DNA of 26,891 nucleotides from JAHEEL01 sp964195545 (lineage in GTDB: Bacteria; Actinomycetota; Acidimicrobiia; Spongiisociales; UBA5794): assembly GCA_964195545.1 (NCBI GenBank), contig CAXMQQ010000036.1:1-26891 (forward strand), written 5' to 3'. Under the pieces are notes generated by a model. That model saw nothing but the letters and a program-made list of their open reading frames with translations, searched no databases and was not told where the DNA came from. A program made the translations under genes and the position numbers. Shown piece after piece: positions 1 through 7,493 of the stretch (the stretch's first letter is position 1; every line of letters starts with the position of its first letter).

Positions 1-3
1 CGG

Positions 4-1320
4 TCAGCGGCGGTAGGTGCTGAATCTCTCTGCGGCCGCGGCGGGGAGACGAACAGTCATTTCCGTGCCGTCTTCGACGTGTTGTTCGTCGAGAACCTCA
101 CCGGCATCGTGGAGGGTCGCGACGAGGTCGCCACGGTCATAGGGAATCAGGAGATCAGCCGTCGTGGTGACCGCCTCGAGACCGTTGACGATCGCCGCGG
201 TGACGTCTGCAACGTGCTCACCGCTCAGAGCGGACACCGCGACGGACCCCTCGTAGACGGTGAGAAGTCTTTGGACGACCGCCGGTTCGGCAACGTCGAT
301 CTTGTTGAACACGAGGATTTCGGGGATCTCGGCCGCTCCGATCTCATTGAGAACGTCGCGAACTGCAACGATCTGTCCGTCCGGATCGGGATCGTCGGTG
401 TCAACAACGTGGACGAGGAGGTCAGCGTCGGCGGCTTCGTCGAGCGTTGAACGGAACGCTTCAACCAGTTCGTGTGGGAGTCTCCGCACGAACCCGACCG
501 TGTCCGACATCAGTGCCCGGTGTCCGTCCGGGAGGTCGAGTCGTCGAACCGTTGACCCCAGAGTCGCGAAGAGGCGATCCTCGACGAGGACGTGCGCGTC
601 GGTGAGCCGATTGAATAGCGTCGACTTGCCGGCGTTCGTGTAGCCAACGATCGCGGCCACGGGGAGGCCGGAGCGTTTGCGAGACTTCGCTCTGGTGTCC
701 CGTGACCGGCTTGCCTCCTTTAGCTCTCGCTCGACCTTGGACATGCGTTCAAGGATCCGCCGTCGATCGGTTTCGAGCTTGGTCTCGCCGGGACCCCGCG
801 TTCCGATCCCCGCACCGAGCCGCGAGAGTTCGACTCCCTTGCCATGGAGTCGGGGCAGGCGGTAGCGGTACTGGGCGAGTTCGACCTGGAGGCGACCTTC
901 GTGCGTGTGGGCATGCTGAGCGAAAATGTCGAGAATCAGAGCGACCCGATCGACGACGTCGCACTGGAAGGCCTGCTGAAGATTGCGCTGCTGTGCCGGC
1001 GAGAGATCGTTGTCGAACACGACGACGTCGATGTCGAGCATGTGCGACTCAGCGACCAGTTCGGAAAGTTTGCCCTTCCCTATGAACGTTGCTGGATCGG
1101 GTCGACCGCGCCGGACGAGCACAGCCTCAACCGGCTCCGAGCCCGCCGTGTCGGTGAGCAACTCGAGTTCGCTGAGGCTCCGGTGTCCCTCTGTCACACC
1201 ACTGCCGTCACGGACCAACCCGATGAGCAATGCCCGCTGCCGGACGACGTCGAGGTCGGTGACGGACGCGGTGAGACGACGTCCGCTGCGTCCAACGTGA
1301 GATCCAGAGTGATCGGCCAT
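4..1320 (-). CDS. hflX: GTPase HflX (ribosome-associated, ribosome-splitting)
   Basis: 438-aa HflX-family translational GTPase, which binds the 50S subunit and rescues stalled or heat-damaged 70S ribosomes in the cytoplasm. Seen: an N-terminal HflX domain (about residues 28-190) ending in the family hallmark linker SRLGAGIGTRGPGETKLETD (166-185), a charged coiled segment (about 186-216), then the G domain with G1 GYTNAGKS (226-233), G3 DTVG (273-276) followed by FVRRLPHELVEAF, and a G4 NKID. The ATG at 1320 is chosen because the reading frame upstream has no HflX similarity and because CATAAT lies six bases before this ATG with no Shine-Dalgarno, which suggests a leaderless transcript. It stands alone, divergent from livK. 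Length is normal for the family. Assignment is secure; the exact start is probable. Confidence 0.95.
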   Translation of the reverse strand: MADHSGSHVGRSGRRLTASVTDLDVVRQRALLIGLVRDGSGVTEGHRSLSELELLTDTAGSEPVEAVLVRRGRPDPATFIGKGKLSELVAESHMLDIDVVVFDNDLSPAQQRNLQQAFQCDVVDRVALILDIFAQHAHTHEGRLQVELAQYRYRLPRLHGKGVELSRLGAGIGTRGPGETKLETDRRRILERMSKVERELKEASRSRDTRAKSRKRSGLPVAAIVGYTNAGKSTLFNRLTDAHVLVEDRLFATLGSTVRRLDLPDGHRALMSDTVGFVRRLPHELVEAFRSTLDEAADADLLVHVVDTDDPDPDGQIVAVRDVLNEIGAAEIPEILVFNKIDVAEPAVVQRLLTVYEGSVAVSALSGEHVADVTAAIVNGLEAVTTTADLLIPYDRGDLVATLHDAGEVLDEQHVEDGTEMTVRLPAAAAERFSTYRR

Positions 1321-1326
1321 GAGAGG

Positions 1327-1332
1327 ATTATG
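1327..1332 (-). promoter_or_regulatory. -10-like element of hflX (leaderless)
   Basis: CATAAT on the minus strand, five of six matches to TATAAT, ends six bases before the hflX ATG. No Shine-Dalgarno is present and no convincing -35 was found, so the transcript probably starts at or next to the start codon. Confidence 0.4.
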
Positions 1333-1400
1333 GCGTATTCGTGACACGCAAGGACCGGAGTGTTCATCGGGATCGTCAGGACTCGTTCCGTGGTACTTGG

Positions 1401-1421
1401 TGTCTCTCGTCTCCTGTCTCA
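1401..1421. repeat. Heptanucleotide tandem repeat, degenerate, about 3 units
   Basis: Three consecutive 7-mers (TGTCTCT, CGTCTCC, TGTCTCA) in the hflX-livK intergenic region. The period is seven, like the other short tandem repeats in this window near 2964, 22515 and 22550, although the unit sequence differs. Confidence 0.5.
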
Positions 1422-1440
1422 TGCCTCGAATCTGGCCAAG

Positions 1441-1516
1441 CCCTTGCACTTCAAGGGTTCGCGTGCCTATCTTTCTCCGATCCTCGGCATTCGTCCGAGG
1501 TTCCTGGTTATCCAGG
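1441..1516 (+). promoter_or_regulatory. Structured 5' leader of livK with three small hairpins
   Basis: Three hairpins stand in a row before the livK ribosome-binding site: CCCTTG/CAAGGG (1441-1457, 5-nt loop), CCTCGG/CCGAGG (1482-1500, 7-nt loop) and CCTGG/CCAGG (1503-1516, loop TTAT). The Shine-Dalgarno GGAGG is at 1529-1533. The transcript start is not known, so whether all three are transcribed is inferred. They could be an attenuator or an mRNA-stabilising leader. No named riboswitch is recognised. Confidence 0.4.
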
Positions 1517-1540
1517 GCTATTCATCTCGGAGGCAAACCA

Positions 1541-2896
1541 ATGAACGACAACCTACGGAAGTGGCTTCCGTGGTTCATCGTTGCTGCCGTCGCTGTGATC
1601 ATCGTCATCGTCATCGCCGTTAATTCCGGCGGAGACGACGACGTTGCTGCAACGACGACAACGGCAGCGGATTCCACAACCACGACGGTTGAAGAGACCA
1701 CAACCACGGTCGAAGAGACCACAACCACTGTTGAAGAGACCACGACCACCGAGGCGCCCGTCGCTTTCGTGCCGATTCCACTGAAGTTCGGAACCGTGCT
1801 CCCGCAGACCGGTCAACTCGCATCGATCATCGAGGCACTCGAGAACCCGATCAAGATGGGTACGGAAGAGATCAACGCGGTGTCCGCCGGTCTTGTGACC
1901 GTTGAGTACGGCGACTCGGGAACCGATCCGAACGTGGCATCGGCCACCGTCGATAAGTACCTAACAGGTGATCACAGCGCCATCATCGGTGCCGCCGCCT
2001 CCGGTGTGACGCTGTCGATCGTCGACAAGGTCCAGGGCAGCGAAGTTGCGATGTGCTCCGGTTCGAACACGGCAGCCTCGCTCAGTTCCGCGGACTACGA
2101 CCCGTACTACAGCCGCACGGCACCGTCTGACAATCTCCAGGCCCCAGCCCTTTCCGGCGTCATCATCGACGATGGTTTCGCGGATGTTGCCGTTGCCTGG
2201 CGTGCGGATGACTACGGCACAGGGTTTGGCACCCTTCTGGCCGACGAACTCGAAGCCGCCGGAGCGACTGTTGTTGCGCGTATCGAGTACGACTTCTCAC
2301 AGACGTCGTTCGCCGATGTCGCTGCTGAGGTCGCTGCATCCGGTGCCGAGGCGTTGGCGATGATCACCTTCGATGAGGGTGGACAGTTGCTCCTCGACCT
2401 CAATAGCGCCGGCTACGAGGGTGCTATCTATGTCGCAGACGGGTTCAAGGATTCGGTCGGGTCCGATCAGCTCGGTGGTCGTGTTGAGCTGCTTGAAGGC
2501 CTCAAGGGCACGGCACCGTCGGCATCTCCTGCAAACGGTGAAGCAACCTTCGGTGACCGCCTCGAAGCTGCGTTCCCCGGAACGGCGACGATCTTCTCGG
2601 CGCAGAAGTACGACTGCCTGGTGGTCACCGTACTTGCCGCGCAAGCGGCGCAGAGTGCTGATCCGGCGGTGTTTGTAGCCGAGATCAGCAACGTCACGAA
2701 GGGCGGCGAGAAGTGCTCGTTCTTCGAAGACTGCTTCAACCTGCTGTCCGAGGGCAAGGACATCGACTACGACGGCGCGTCGGGACCGCTTGACTTCGGT
2801 CCGAGCAACGAGCCGGGCATCGGCACGTACGACGTGTTCATCTATGACGCCGAAGGCGGAGCGGAGACGCTCTCCCAGATCGTCGCCGGCGGTTGA
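1541..2896 (+). CDS. livK: Branched-chain amino-acid ABC transporter substrate-binding protein (LivK-like)
   Basis: 451-aa periplasmic-binding-protein type I (Peripla_BP_6 family), probably capturing a branched-chain amino acid or similar small ligand outside the membrane for the adjacent LivHMGF. Seen: a short charged N-terminus, one hydrophobic segment (about 9-27), a long Thr/Glu linker (about 36-70) and then the ligand-binding fold opening with PIPLKFGTVLPQTGQLASI and containing GAAASGVTLSIVDKV. There is no lipobox cysteine, so it seems held by an uncleaved N-terminal helix, with the Thr-rich linker spanning the wall. The ATG at 1541 has GGAGG seven bases upstream. It converges on the transporter operon rather than heading it, which is unusual. 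The exact substrate cannot be told. Confidence 0.9.
   Translation: MNDNLRKWLPWFIVAAVAVIIVIVIAVNSGGDDDVAATTTTAADSTTTTVEETTTTVEETTTTVEETTTTEAPVAFVPIPLKFGTVLPQTGQLASIIEALENPIKMGTEEINAVSAGLVTVEYGDSGTDPNVASATVDKYLTGDHSAIIGAAASGVTLSIVDKVQGSEVAMCSGSNTAASLSSADYDPYYSRTAPSDNLQAPALSGVIIDDGFADVAVAWRADDYGTGFGTLLADELEAAGATVVARIEYDFSQTSFADVAAEVAASGAEALAMITFDEGGQLLLDLNSAGYEGAIYVADGFKDSVGSDQLGGRVELLEGLKGTAPSASPANGEATFGDRLEAAFPGTATIFSAQKYDCLVVTVLAAQAAQSADPAVFVAEISNVTKGGEKCSFFEDCFNLLSEGKDIDYDGASGPLDFGPSNEPGIGTYDVFIYDAEGGAETLSQIVAGG
1688..1750 (+). repeat. 21-bp tandem repeat inside livK encoding VEETTTT units
   Basis: Three near-identical 21-bp units (1688, 1709, 1730) encode a Val-Glu-Glu-Thr-Thr-Thr-Thr linker. 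The units differ at only a few third positions, so the number may vary between strains by slippage or recombination. Confidence 0.85.
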
Positions 2897-2920
2897 TCCC
2901 CTCTGCCCAACAAACGACAA

Positions 2921-2954
2921 GCGAGGGGGCCCGGCGAATGCCGGGCCCCCTCGC
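2921..2954. terminator. Strong hairpin between convergent livK and livF
   Basis: A perfect 15-bp GC-rich stem (2921-2935 with 2940-2954) and a GAAT loop stand 25 bases after the livK stop and 30 bases from the livF stop. There is no long T tract on either side, as is common for high-GC actinomycete terminators. It probably serves both strands. Confidence 0.85.
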
Positions 2955-2963
2955 TCGTTCGCA

Positions 2964-2984
2964 CTCAGTACTCAGTACTCAGTA
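2964..2984. repeat. Heptanucleotide tandem repeat CTCAGTA x3
   Basis: Three exact copies of CTCAGTA lie directly next to the livF stop codon (2985-2987), between it and the shared terminator hairpin. No coding or known signal explains them. Confidence 0.9.
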
Positions 2985-3713
2985 CTACTCCACTCTTCCC
3001 AGCGTTCCCAGGTAGAGATCGATCACCTTCGGATCGTGCAACAGATCATGCCCCGAACCCGTGTGGGCGTTCTGTCCCTGGTCGAGTACGTATGCCCGAT
3101 CGGCGATCTGGAGGCAACGGCGGGCGTTCTGTTCGACCATGATGATCGAGACACCAGAATCAGCGATGCCGCGAACACGTTCAAAGACAAGATCCTGATT
3201 GGCAGGGGACAGTCCGGCTGATGGTTCGTCGAGCAGCAGGAGCGAGGGATCCATCATGAGGGCTCGGCCGATCGCCACCATCTGGCGCTCGCCTCCCGAC
3301 AGGAAGCCGGCACGCTGTTCAGAGCGGTCTTCGAGGAGCGGGAATATCTCGACCACAGCCGCGAGACGCTCGTCCCAGGCGTTCGGGTCAAGGTAGAGGC
3401 CCATACGCAGGTTGTCTTCGACGGTGAGCGACGGAAACACGTTCGCCCGCTGAGGGACATACCCGACGCCGAGAGCCACGAGTTCGTGTGCAGCGAGGTT
3501 GGAGATATCATCACCGCGCAGAGTCACGAGGCCTTGGCGCACCGACACGAGGCCGAAGATCGCCTTGACGAGCGTCGACTTCCCCGCACCATTTGGACCG
3601 ATGATGCCGACGAGTTCGCCGTCGGCGAGGGTCAAATCAACACCACGGAGGATGTCCACGCCGGGTAGGTAGCCGGCAACGACGTCATCGGCGATGAGGA
3701 GTTGGTCGGTCAT
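2985..3713 (-). CDS. livF: Branched-chain amino-acid ABC transporter ATP-binding protein LivF
   Basis: 242-aa ABC ATPase, the second nucleotide-binding subunit of a Liv-type importer, acting on the inner face of the membrane with LivG. Seen: Walker A GPNGAGKST (39-47), ABC signature LSGGERQMVAIGRAL, Walker B LLLLDEPSAGLS and a downstream H-loop region (IIMVEQNARRCLQIADRAY) typical of LivF. The ATG at 3713 overlaps the livG stop as ATGA, with GGGAGG just upstream, so translation is coupled. It is the last gene of the livHMGF operon. The length is typical. No anomalies seen. Confidence 0.95.
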   Translation of the reverse strand: MTDQLLIADDVVAGYLPGVDILRGVDLTLADGELVGIIGPNGAGKSTLVKAIFGLVSVRQGLVTLRGDDISNLAAHELVALGVGYVPQRANVFPSLTVEDNLRMGLYLDPNAWDERLAAVVEIFPLLEDRSEQRAGFLSGGERQMVAIGRALMMDPSLLLLDEPSAGLSPANQDLVFERVRGIADSGVSIIMVEQNARRCLQIADRAYVLDQGQNAHTGSGHDLLHDPKVIDLYLGTLGRVE

Positions 3714-4537
3714 CCGGCTGCCTCCCCGTGGTGGGATCCGAGATAGGCATCGATGACATCTGGATTCCTCCCTATGACGTCGGGTGGACCCTCGGCGATT
3801 ACGCGACCCTGTGCCATGACGACGACCCAATCGGAGATCTCTTGAACGACGTCCATGTCGTGCTCGACGAAGACGACGGTCTTGCCGCTGTCGCGCAGGC
3901 CGGTGATGTGGCTGAGAAGCGACTGTGTAAGAGCGGGATTCACACCGGCCATCGGCTCGTCGAGCATGACGACTTCGGGATTCATCATGAGCGCTCTCGC
4001 CATCTCGAGAAGCTTCCGCTGTCCGCCCGAAAGGCTCCCAGCGAACTCATCGGCCATGTGTTCGAGGTCGAAACGCTCAAGGAGGTCCCCGGCACGTTCC
4101 TCGTTGGCCAGTTCCGTGGCTTGCCAACCGCCGAGAAGGGATCCCCACAACTTCTCGCCCTTGTTGTCCGTGGCCGCGACGAGCATGTTGTCCATCACAC
4201 TGAGTCTGGCGAGCGAGCGAGTCAACTGGAACGTGCGAACCATTCCGCGTCTCGCCACCTGGAATGCAGCGATTCCCACGAGGGTGCCATCGTTGAGGTG
4301 CCACTCACCCGCGTCGGGCTTGTCGAATCCGGTGAGGAGGTTGAACAGTGTCGTCTTTCCCGCCCCGTTTGGTCCGATGAGCGAGGTCACCGTGTGGCGC
4401 TGAATCTCGAGGCGGTCGATGTCGACGGCGTGGAGGCCGCCGAACGATCTCTGAAGACTGTTGGCAACAAGCACCGGGTTCGGTTTGCGAACACCGGGTT
4501 CCGGGGCGACGGCGGTCAGCGGGTGATCAGCGTTCAT
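3710..4537 (-). CDS. livG: Branched-chain amino-acid ABC transporter ATP-binding protein LivG
   Basis: 275-aa ABC ATPase that pairs with LivF. Seen: Walker A GPNGAGKTT (55-63), the LivG-type segment MVRTFQLTRSLARLSVMDNM, signature LSGGQRKLLEMARAL, Walker B VVMLDEPMAGVNP and the H-loop stretch VVFVEHDMDVV. The C-terminus carries the usual LivG/LivF extension (about residues 240-275). The start at 4537 lies 11 bases inside the livM frame and has AGGAGG upstream; the stop overlaps livF by four bases. The first 20 residues are a Pro-rich extension before the ATPase fold. Assignment is secure. Confidence 0.95.
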   Translation of the reverse strand: MNADHPLTAVAPEPGVRKPNPVLVANSLQRSFGGLHAVDIDRLEIQRHTVTSLIGPNGAGKTTLFNLLTGFDKPDAGEWHLNDGTLVGIAAFQVARRGMVRTFQLTRSLARLSVMDNMLVAATDNKGEKLWGSLLGGWQATELANEERAGDLLERFDLEHMADEFAGSLSGGQRKLLEMARALMMNPEVVMLDEPMAGVNPALTQSLLSHITGLRDSGKTVVFVEHDMDVVQEISDWVVVMAQGRVIAEGPPDVIGRNPDVIDAYLGSHHGEAAG

Positions 4538-5519
4538 CGATGAGCGCCTCCTCCTTGTCGCCGAGGATGCCCTGAGGTCGGAAGACCATGAGGAGCATCA
4601 TGCCAATACCAACGAAGACCAACTTGACTTGCCCCGCTGCTGCCGGTGTGAGGATGTCGCCGACCCAGCCGATGTTGGCCTGGGCGTTGACCATGAGGGC
4701 GTCGATCGTGAAGAAGAGGAACTGGAAGGTGACCGCACCAACGATGGGTCCGAGAATCGTCCCCGCACCTCCGAGGATGACGATGACGTACAGGATGAAT
4801 GTGATCTTGGGCAGGTATGCATCGGGAGTCACATTCTGTTGTTCAACGGCGAGCAGAATCCCGGCGATACCCGCGATCGCACCGCCGATCATCAGCGCCT
4901 GCAGTTTGTAGGCAAACACGTTCTTGCCGAGCGAGGTCGTGGCGTCCTCGTCCTCCCGGATAGCCTTGAGAACGCGGCCCCACGGACTCTTGATGAGGCG
5001 CCGGATCAGCAGGGTCAGGAGCGCCACGAGAGCCCACCCGACGAGCATGACCCAGAGCTTTCGGCCGGTGACCACGAGGCTGCCGATGCCGTAGAGCCGA
5101 GCCGTTGGGAACGGGTTGAGAGAGAAGAACGAATCGGCGAATCCCTGGATCCCGAACACCCCGTTGGTGAGGGGTTGCGCCCAACTTGATCGTACGAGGA
5201 GCCGGATCACTTCGGCCGCGGCGATGGTGGTGATCGCCAGATAGTCGGCCCGCAGTCGAAGTGTCGGGAGGCCAAGGAGAAGGCCGAGCAGGGCGGCCGC
5301 CAGAATGCCGACGATGATCCCGAGCCAGAGCGGGCCACCGAGATCGACTGTGATCGCTGTGCCGTATGCACCGACGAGCATGAAGGCGACGTGGCCGAAG
5401 TTCAACAGACCCGCGTAGCCGAACTGGAGGTTGAGGCCGATGGCTGAGATCGCATATGCGGCCGTGATGGGACCGATTGTGGCGAGGATGCCGTCGATGA
5501 GAACACTTGCCCAGTCCAT
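4527..5519 (-). CDS. livM: Branched-chain amino-acid ABC transporter permease LivM
   Basis: 330-aa integral membrane permease of the BPD_transp_2 family, forming the channel with LivH. Seen: many hydrophobic helices, the early motif GYAGLLNFGHVAFMLVGAYG shared by LivM proteins, and the cytoplasmic coupling loop KSPWGRVLKAIREDEDATTSLGK (about residues 178-200) that contacts the ATPases. The start ATG overlaps the livH stop by one base (TGATG), so the two permeases are translationally coupled. Length and order are normal for a liv operon. Confidence 0.95.
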   Translation of the reverse strand: MDWASVLIDGILATIGPITAAYAISAIGLNLQFGYAGLLNFGHVAFMLVGAYGTAITVDLGGPLWLGIIVGILAAALLGLLLGLPTLRLRADYLAITTIAAAEVIRLLVRSSWAQPLTNGVFGIQGFADSFFSLNPFPTARLYGIGSLVVTGRKLWVMLVGWALVALLTLLIRRLIKSPWGRVLKAIREDEDATTSLGKNVFAYKLQALMIGGAIAGIAGILLAVEQQNVTPDAYLPKITFILYVIVILGGAGTILGPIVGAVTFQFLFFTIDALMVNAQANIGWVGDILTPAAAGQVKLVFVGIGMMLLMVFRPQGILGDKEEALIDER

Positions 5520-6802
5520 CAGCCGATCCTCTCCCTCTTGCCGAGCAGCCCCTGCGGTCTGGCGAGCAGTATCACGATGAGGAGAACGAGACCGACAGCG
5601 GTTTTGAGCTCATTGGGAAAGATGAGCGTGCTCATCTCCACGGTGACTCCCACGATGAACCCACCAACCATTGCACCGTACGCCGTTCCGAGCCCACCCA
5701 GTACGACGGCGGCGAAGATGAGGAGCAGCAGCTTGAATCCCATGTCCCACTGGATGGCCTGGTTGAGACCGAAGAACACGCCCCCAAGTGCCGCCAGTCC
5801 GCCCGCGAGCGTCCAGGTGATGAGAATGATCCGATCGACGTCGATTCCAGACGATTCCGCAAGGTCGGAGTCGTCGGCGACCGCCCGCATGGCGGTCCCC
5901 GAGCGGCTTCGCTGCAGGAAGATACCGACGCCGGCGAGGACGATGAGGGATACGCCGATGGTGATGAGTTGCTTGGGAACCATCGGGATGCCGAGGATGA
6001 CGATCGGAACCTGACCAGCGAAGTCCGGGTATGCCCTCGGTGCGCCCCCGAAGATGATGAGGATCAGATTGCGGACGGCGAATGACAGGCCGATCGACAC
6101 GACCATCATCGCCACGAGTCCGGTGTGTCGAACCCTGAGAGGTCTCCAAAGCGCCCGCTCTTGGATCCAGCCGAAGCCGGCGCCGACGAGGACGGCGGGA
6201 ATGATGGCGACGACAAGGGGCCATCGCGGTCCGAGCGTTGATGCGTGGAAGAAGTAGGCGGCGACGGCGCCGAGTGTGACCATCTCGGCATGGGCGAAGT
6301 TCACGAGACCCGTTACGCCGAACACGAGGGAGAGGCCGACGGCCGACAAGGCGATGATCGCACCGAGTTTGAGTCCGGCAATGAACAGGACACCGACTCG
6401 TTCGTACGTTGACACCGTCGAGACAGTGCCTTCGCCGAGTGGGAAGATCACCTTCTTGGCCTGATCGATCTTGACTTCGACGCTCGGCAGTTCTTCCCTG
6501 TCGGGATCGGTGAGTGCGACGCCTTCGGGCAGCGTCGTCGTGTCGAGTTTCACCTGGTAGATGCCGGTGCCGGGCACCAAGACCACCCACTTCCCGTCGG
6601 TACCGGACTCCCCAGATCCGATCTCGTTCCCGCCCTGGCTCACGGTGACGATGGCCCCCTCGACGGGAAGTCTTTCGTTTTCGAGTCGTTGGACGAGTGT
6701 GCCGCCGATCGACTCACCGGCGGCGAAGGACGCGAGCGGAGTCATCACGACGAGCGCGACCGCCGCGAGCCAGAACCATGCGAAGCGAGCACGTCGTGAC
6801 AA
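5519..6802 (-). CDS. livH: Branched-chain amino-acid ABC permease LivH with a secreted N-terminal domain
   Basis: About 427 aa, against 290-300 for typical LivH. Residues about 137-427 are a normal BPD_transp_2 permease (GLVNFAHAEMVTLGAVAA near the start, SRSGTAMRAVADDSDLAESS as coupling loop). Ahead of it are a signal-peptide-like stretch (RRAR, then hydrophobic to about residue 28) and a beta-rich region (about 34-120, GTLVQRL..LPVEGAIVTV..GTDGKWVVLVPGTGIYQVKL) that looks like a carboxypeptidase-regulatory or Ig-like fold outside the membrane. The TTG at 6802 is chosen because it gives a clean signal sequence, with TACACT nine bases upstream. An upstream in-frame ATG at 6880 would overlap the divergent CBS gene start. 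It heads the livHMGF operon. Permease assignment secure; start uncertain. Confidence 0.85.
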   Translation of the reverse strand: MSRRARFAWFWLAAVALVVMTPLASFAAGESIGGTLVQRLENERLPVEGAIVTVSQGGNEIGSGESGTDGKWVVLVPGTGIYQVKLDTTTLPEGVALTDPDREELPSVEVKIDQAKKVIFPLGEGTVSTVSTYERVGVLFIAGLKLGAIIALSAVGLSLVFGVTGLVNFAHAEMVTLGAVAAYFFHASTLGPRWPLVVAIIPAVLVGAGFGWIQERALWRPLRVRHTGLVAMMVVSIGLSFAVRNLILIIFGGAPRAYPDFAGQVPIVILGIPMVPKQLITIGVSLIVLAGVGIFLQRSRSGTAMRAVADDSDLAESSGIDVDRIILITWTLAGGLAALGGVFFGLNQAIQWDMGFKLLLLIFAAVVLGGLGTAYGAMVGGFIVGVTVEMSTLIFPNELKTAVGLVLLIVILLARPQGLLGKRERIG

Positions 6803-6878
6803 GATCGGCCGAGTGTAGGGCAAGTGGGGCAGACCCCGCTGCCGTTGACTAGGTTGGTGGAGGAGAGAAGGGGACGAC

Positions 6879-7313
6879 ATGCAACGGATGCTCAAAGGGA
6901 TTCTGGACGACAAGGGCTCGGACGTATGGACGGCCGGGCCGGATGAGACGGTCTTCAGCGCTCTCGAAACGATGGCAGAGCGCAATATCGGTGCGCTACT
7001 CGTGCTCGACGGCGACGATGTGGTGGGGATCCTGTCGGAGCGTGACTACGCGAGGAAGGTGATGCTGCTCGACCGCGGTTCAAAAGAGACCCGCGTCTCG
7101 GAGATCATGACGACCGAGATCCGCACGGTCGGTTCAGCATCGACGGTCGCCGAGTGTATGGATTTGATGACGGAGTACCGGATTCGACACCTGCCGGTCC
7201 TGGACGATGAAGGCCACCTTGCAGGAATGATCTCGATCGGCGACGTGGTGAAGGCGATGATCGCCCAGCAGCGCGACATGATCAACCAACTCGAGCGCTA
7301 CATCACCACCTAA
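6879..7313 (+). CDS. CBS-domain pair protein
   Basis: 144-aa stand-alone protein made of two CBS domains (about residues 8-62 and 70-132), which usually form a disc-like dimer that binds adenine nucleotides and acts as an energy sensor. Seen: GALLVLDGDDVVGILSERDYARKV in the first repeat and IRHLPVLDDEGHLAGMISIGDVVKAMI in the second, each with the characteristic hG(h)xSxxDh motif. The C-terminus (QRDMINQLERYITT) is helical. The ATG at 6879 follows a purine-rich GGAGGAGAG/GGGG tract. It is divergent from livH and immediately followed by a 53-nt repeat at its TAA stop. Its target is unknown. A second CBS protein in this window, 18377-18745, also ends directly at the same repeat. Confidence 0.9.
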   Translation: MQRMLKGILDDKGSDVWTAGPDETVFSALETMAERNIGALLVLDGDDVVGILSERDYARKVMLLDRGSKETRVSEIMTTEIRTVGSASTVAECMDLMTEYRIRHLPVLDDEGHLAGMISIGDVVKAMIAQQRDMINQLERYITT

Positions 7314-7366
7314 GGACGCGAACCCAGGGTTGCAATCCTTGTATATGACGCTGTCAGCCCGCGGAA
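7314..7366 (+). repeat. 53-nt dispersed repeat, copy A
   Basis: Begins with the first base after the TAA of the CBS gene. It contains the core ACCCAGGGTT 8 nt after the stop, then CTTGTATATGACGCTGTCAG and the end AGCCCGCGGAA. Six other copies of the same length occur in this window. Confidence 0.9.
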
Positions 7367-7391
7367 GGAAGTGATCGGCCCCAGTCCTCGA

Positions 7392-7444
7392 TTCCGCGGG
7401 CTCACGGCTGCATATACAAGGACGCGAACCCAGGGTTGTAGACC
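7392..7444 (-). repeat. 53-nt dispersed repeat, copy B (inverted)
   Basis: Starts TTCCGCGGGCTCACGGC on the plus strand and shares its ACCC(T)GGGTT core with copy C, so B and C overlap as one imperfect 81-nt palindrome (7392-7472). The middle part is the most diverged among the copies. Confidence 0.85.
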
Positions 7445-7472
7445 TCGTATATGACGCTGTCAGCCCGCGGAA
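7420..7472 (+). repeat. 53-nt dispersed repeat, copy C
   Basis: Direct copy, nearly identical to copy A, differing mainly in the short variable stretch between the ACCCAGGGTT core and GTATATGACGC. It ends 21 bases before the GTG of the acetyltransferase gene. Confidence 0.9.
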
Positions 7473-7481
7473 CGGAAGAGG

Positions 7482-7487
7482 TACGCT
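7482..7487 (+). promoter_or_regulatory. -10-like element of the acetyltransferase gene
   Basis: TACGCT fits the TANNNT actinomycete -10 consensus and ends six bases before the GTG start, consistent with a leaderless transcript. Its upstream side lies in the 53-nt repeat, so the repeat may supply part of the promoter region. Confidence 0.4.
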
Positions 7488-7493
7488 GTCGGC

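Noticed and set aside
6803..6985. Upstream extension of LivH to an ATG at 6880 or beyond
   Set aside because: It would overlap the start of the divergent CBS gene, and the added residues come before a clean signal-peptide-like start at 6802; kept only as an alternative.
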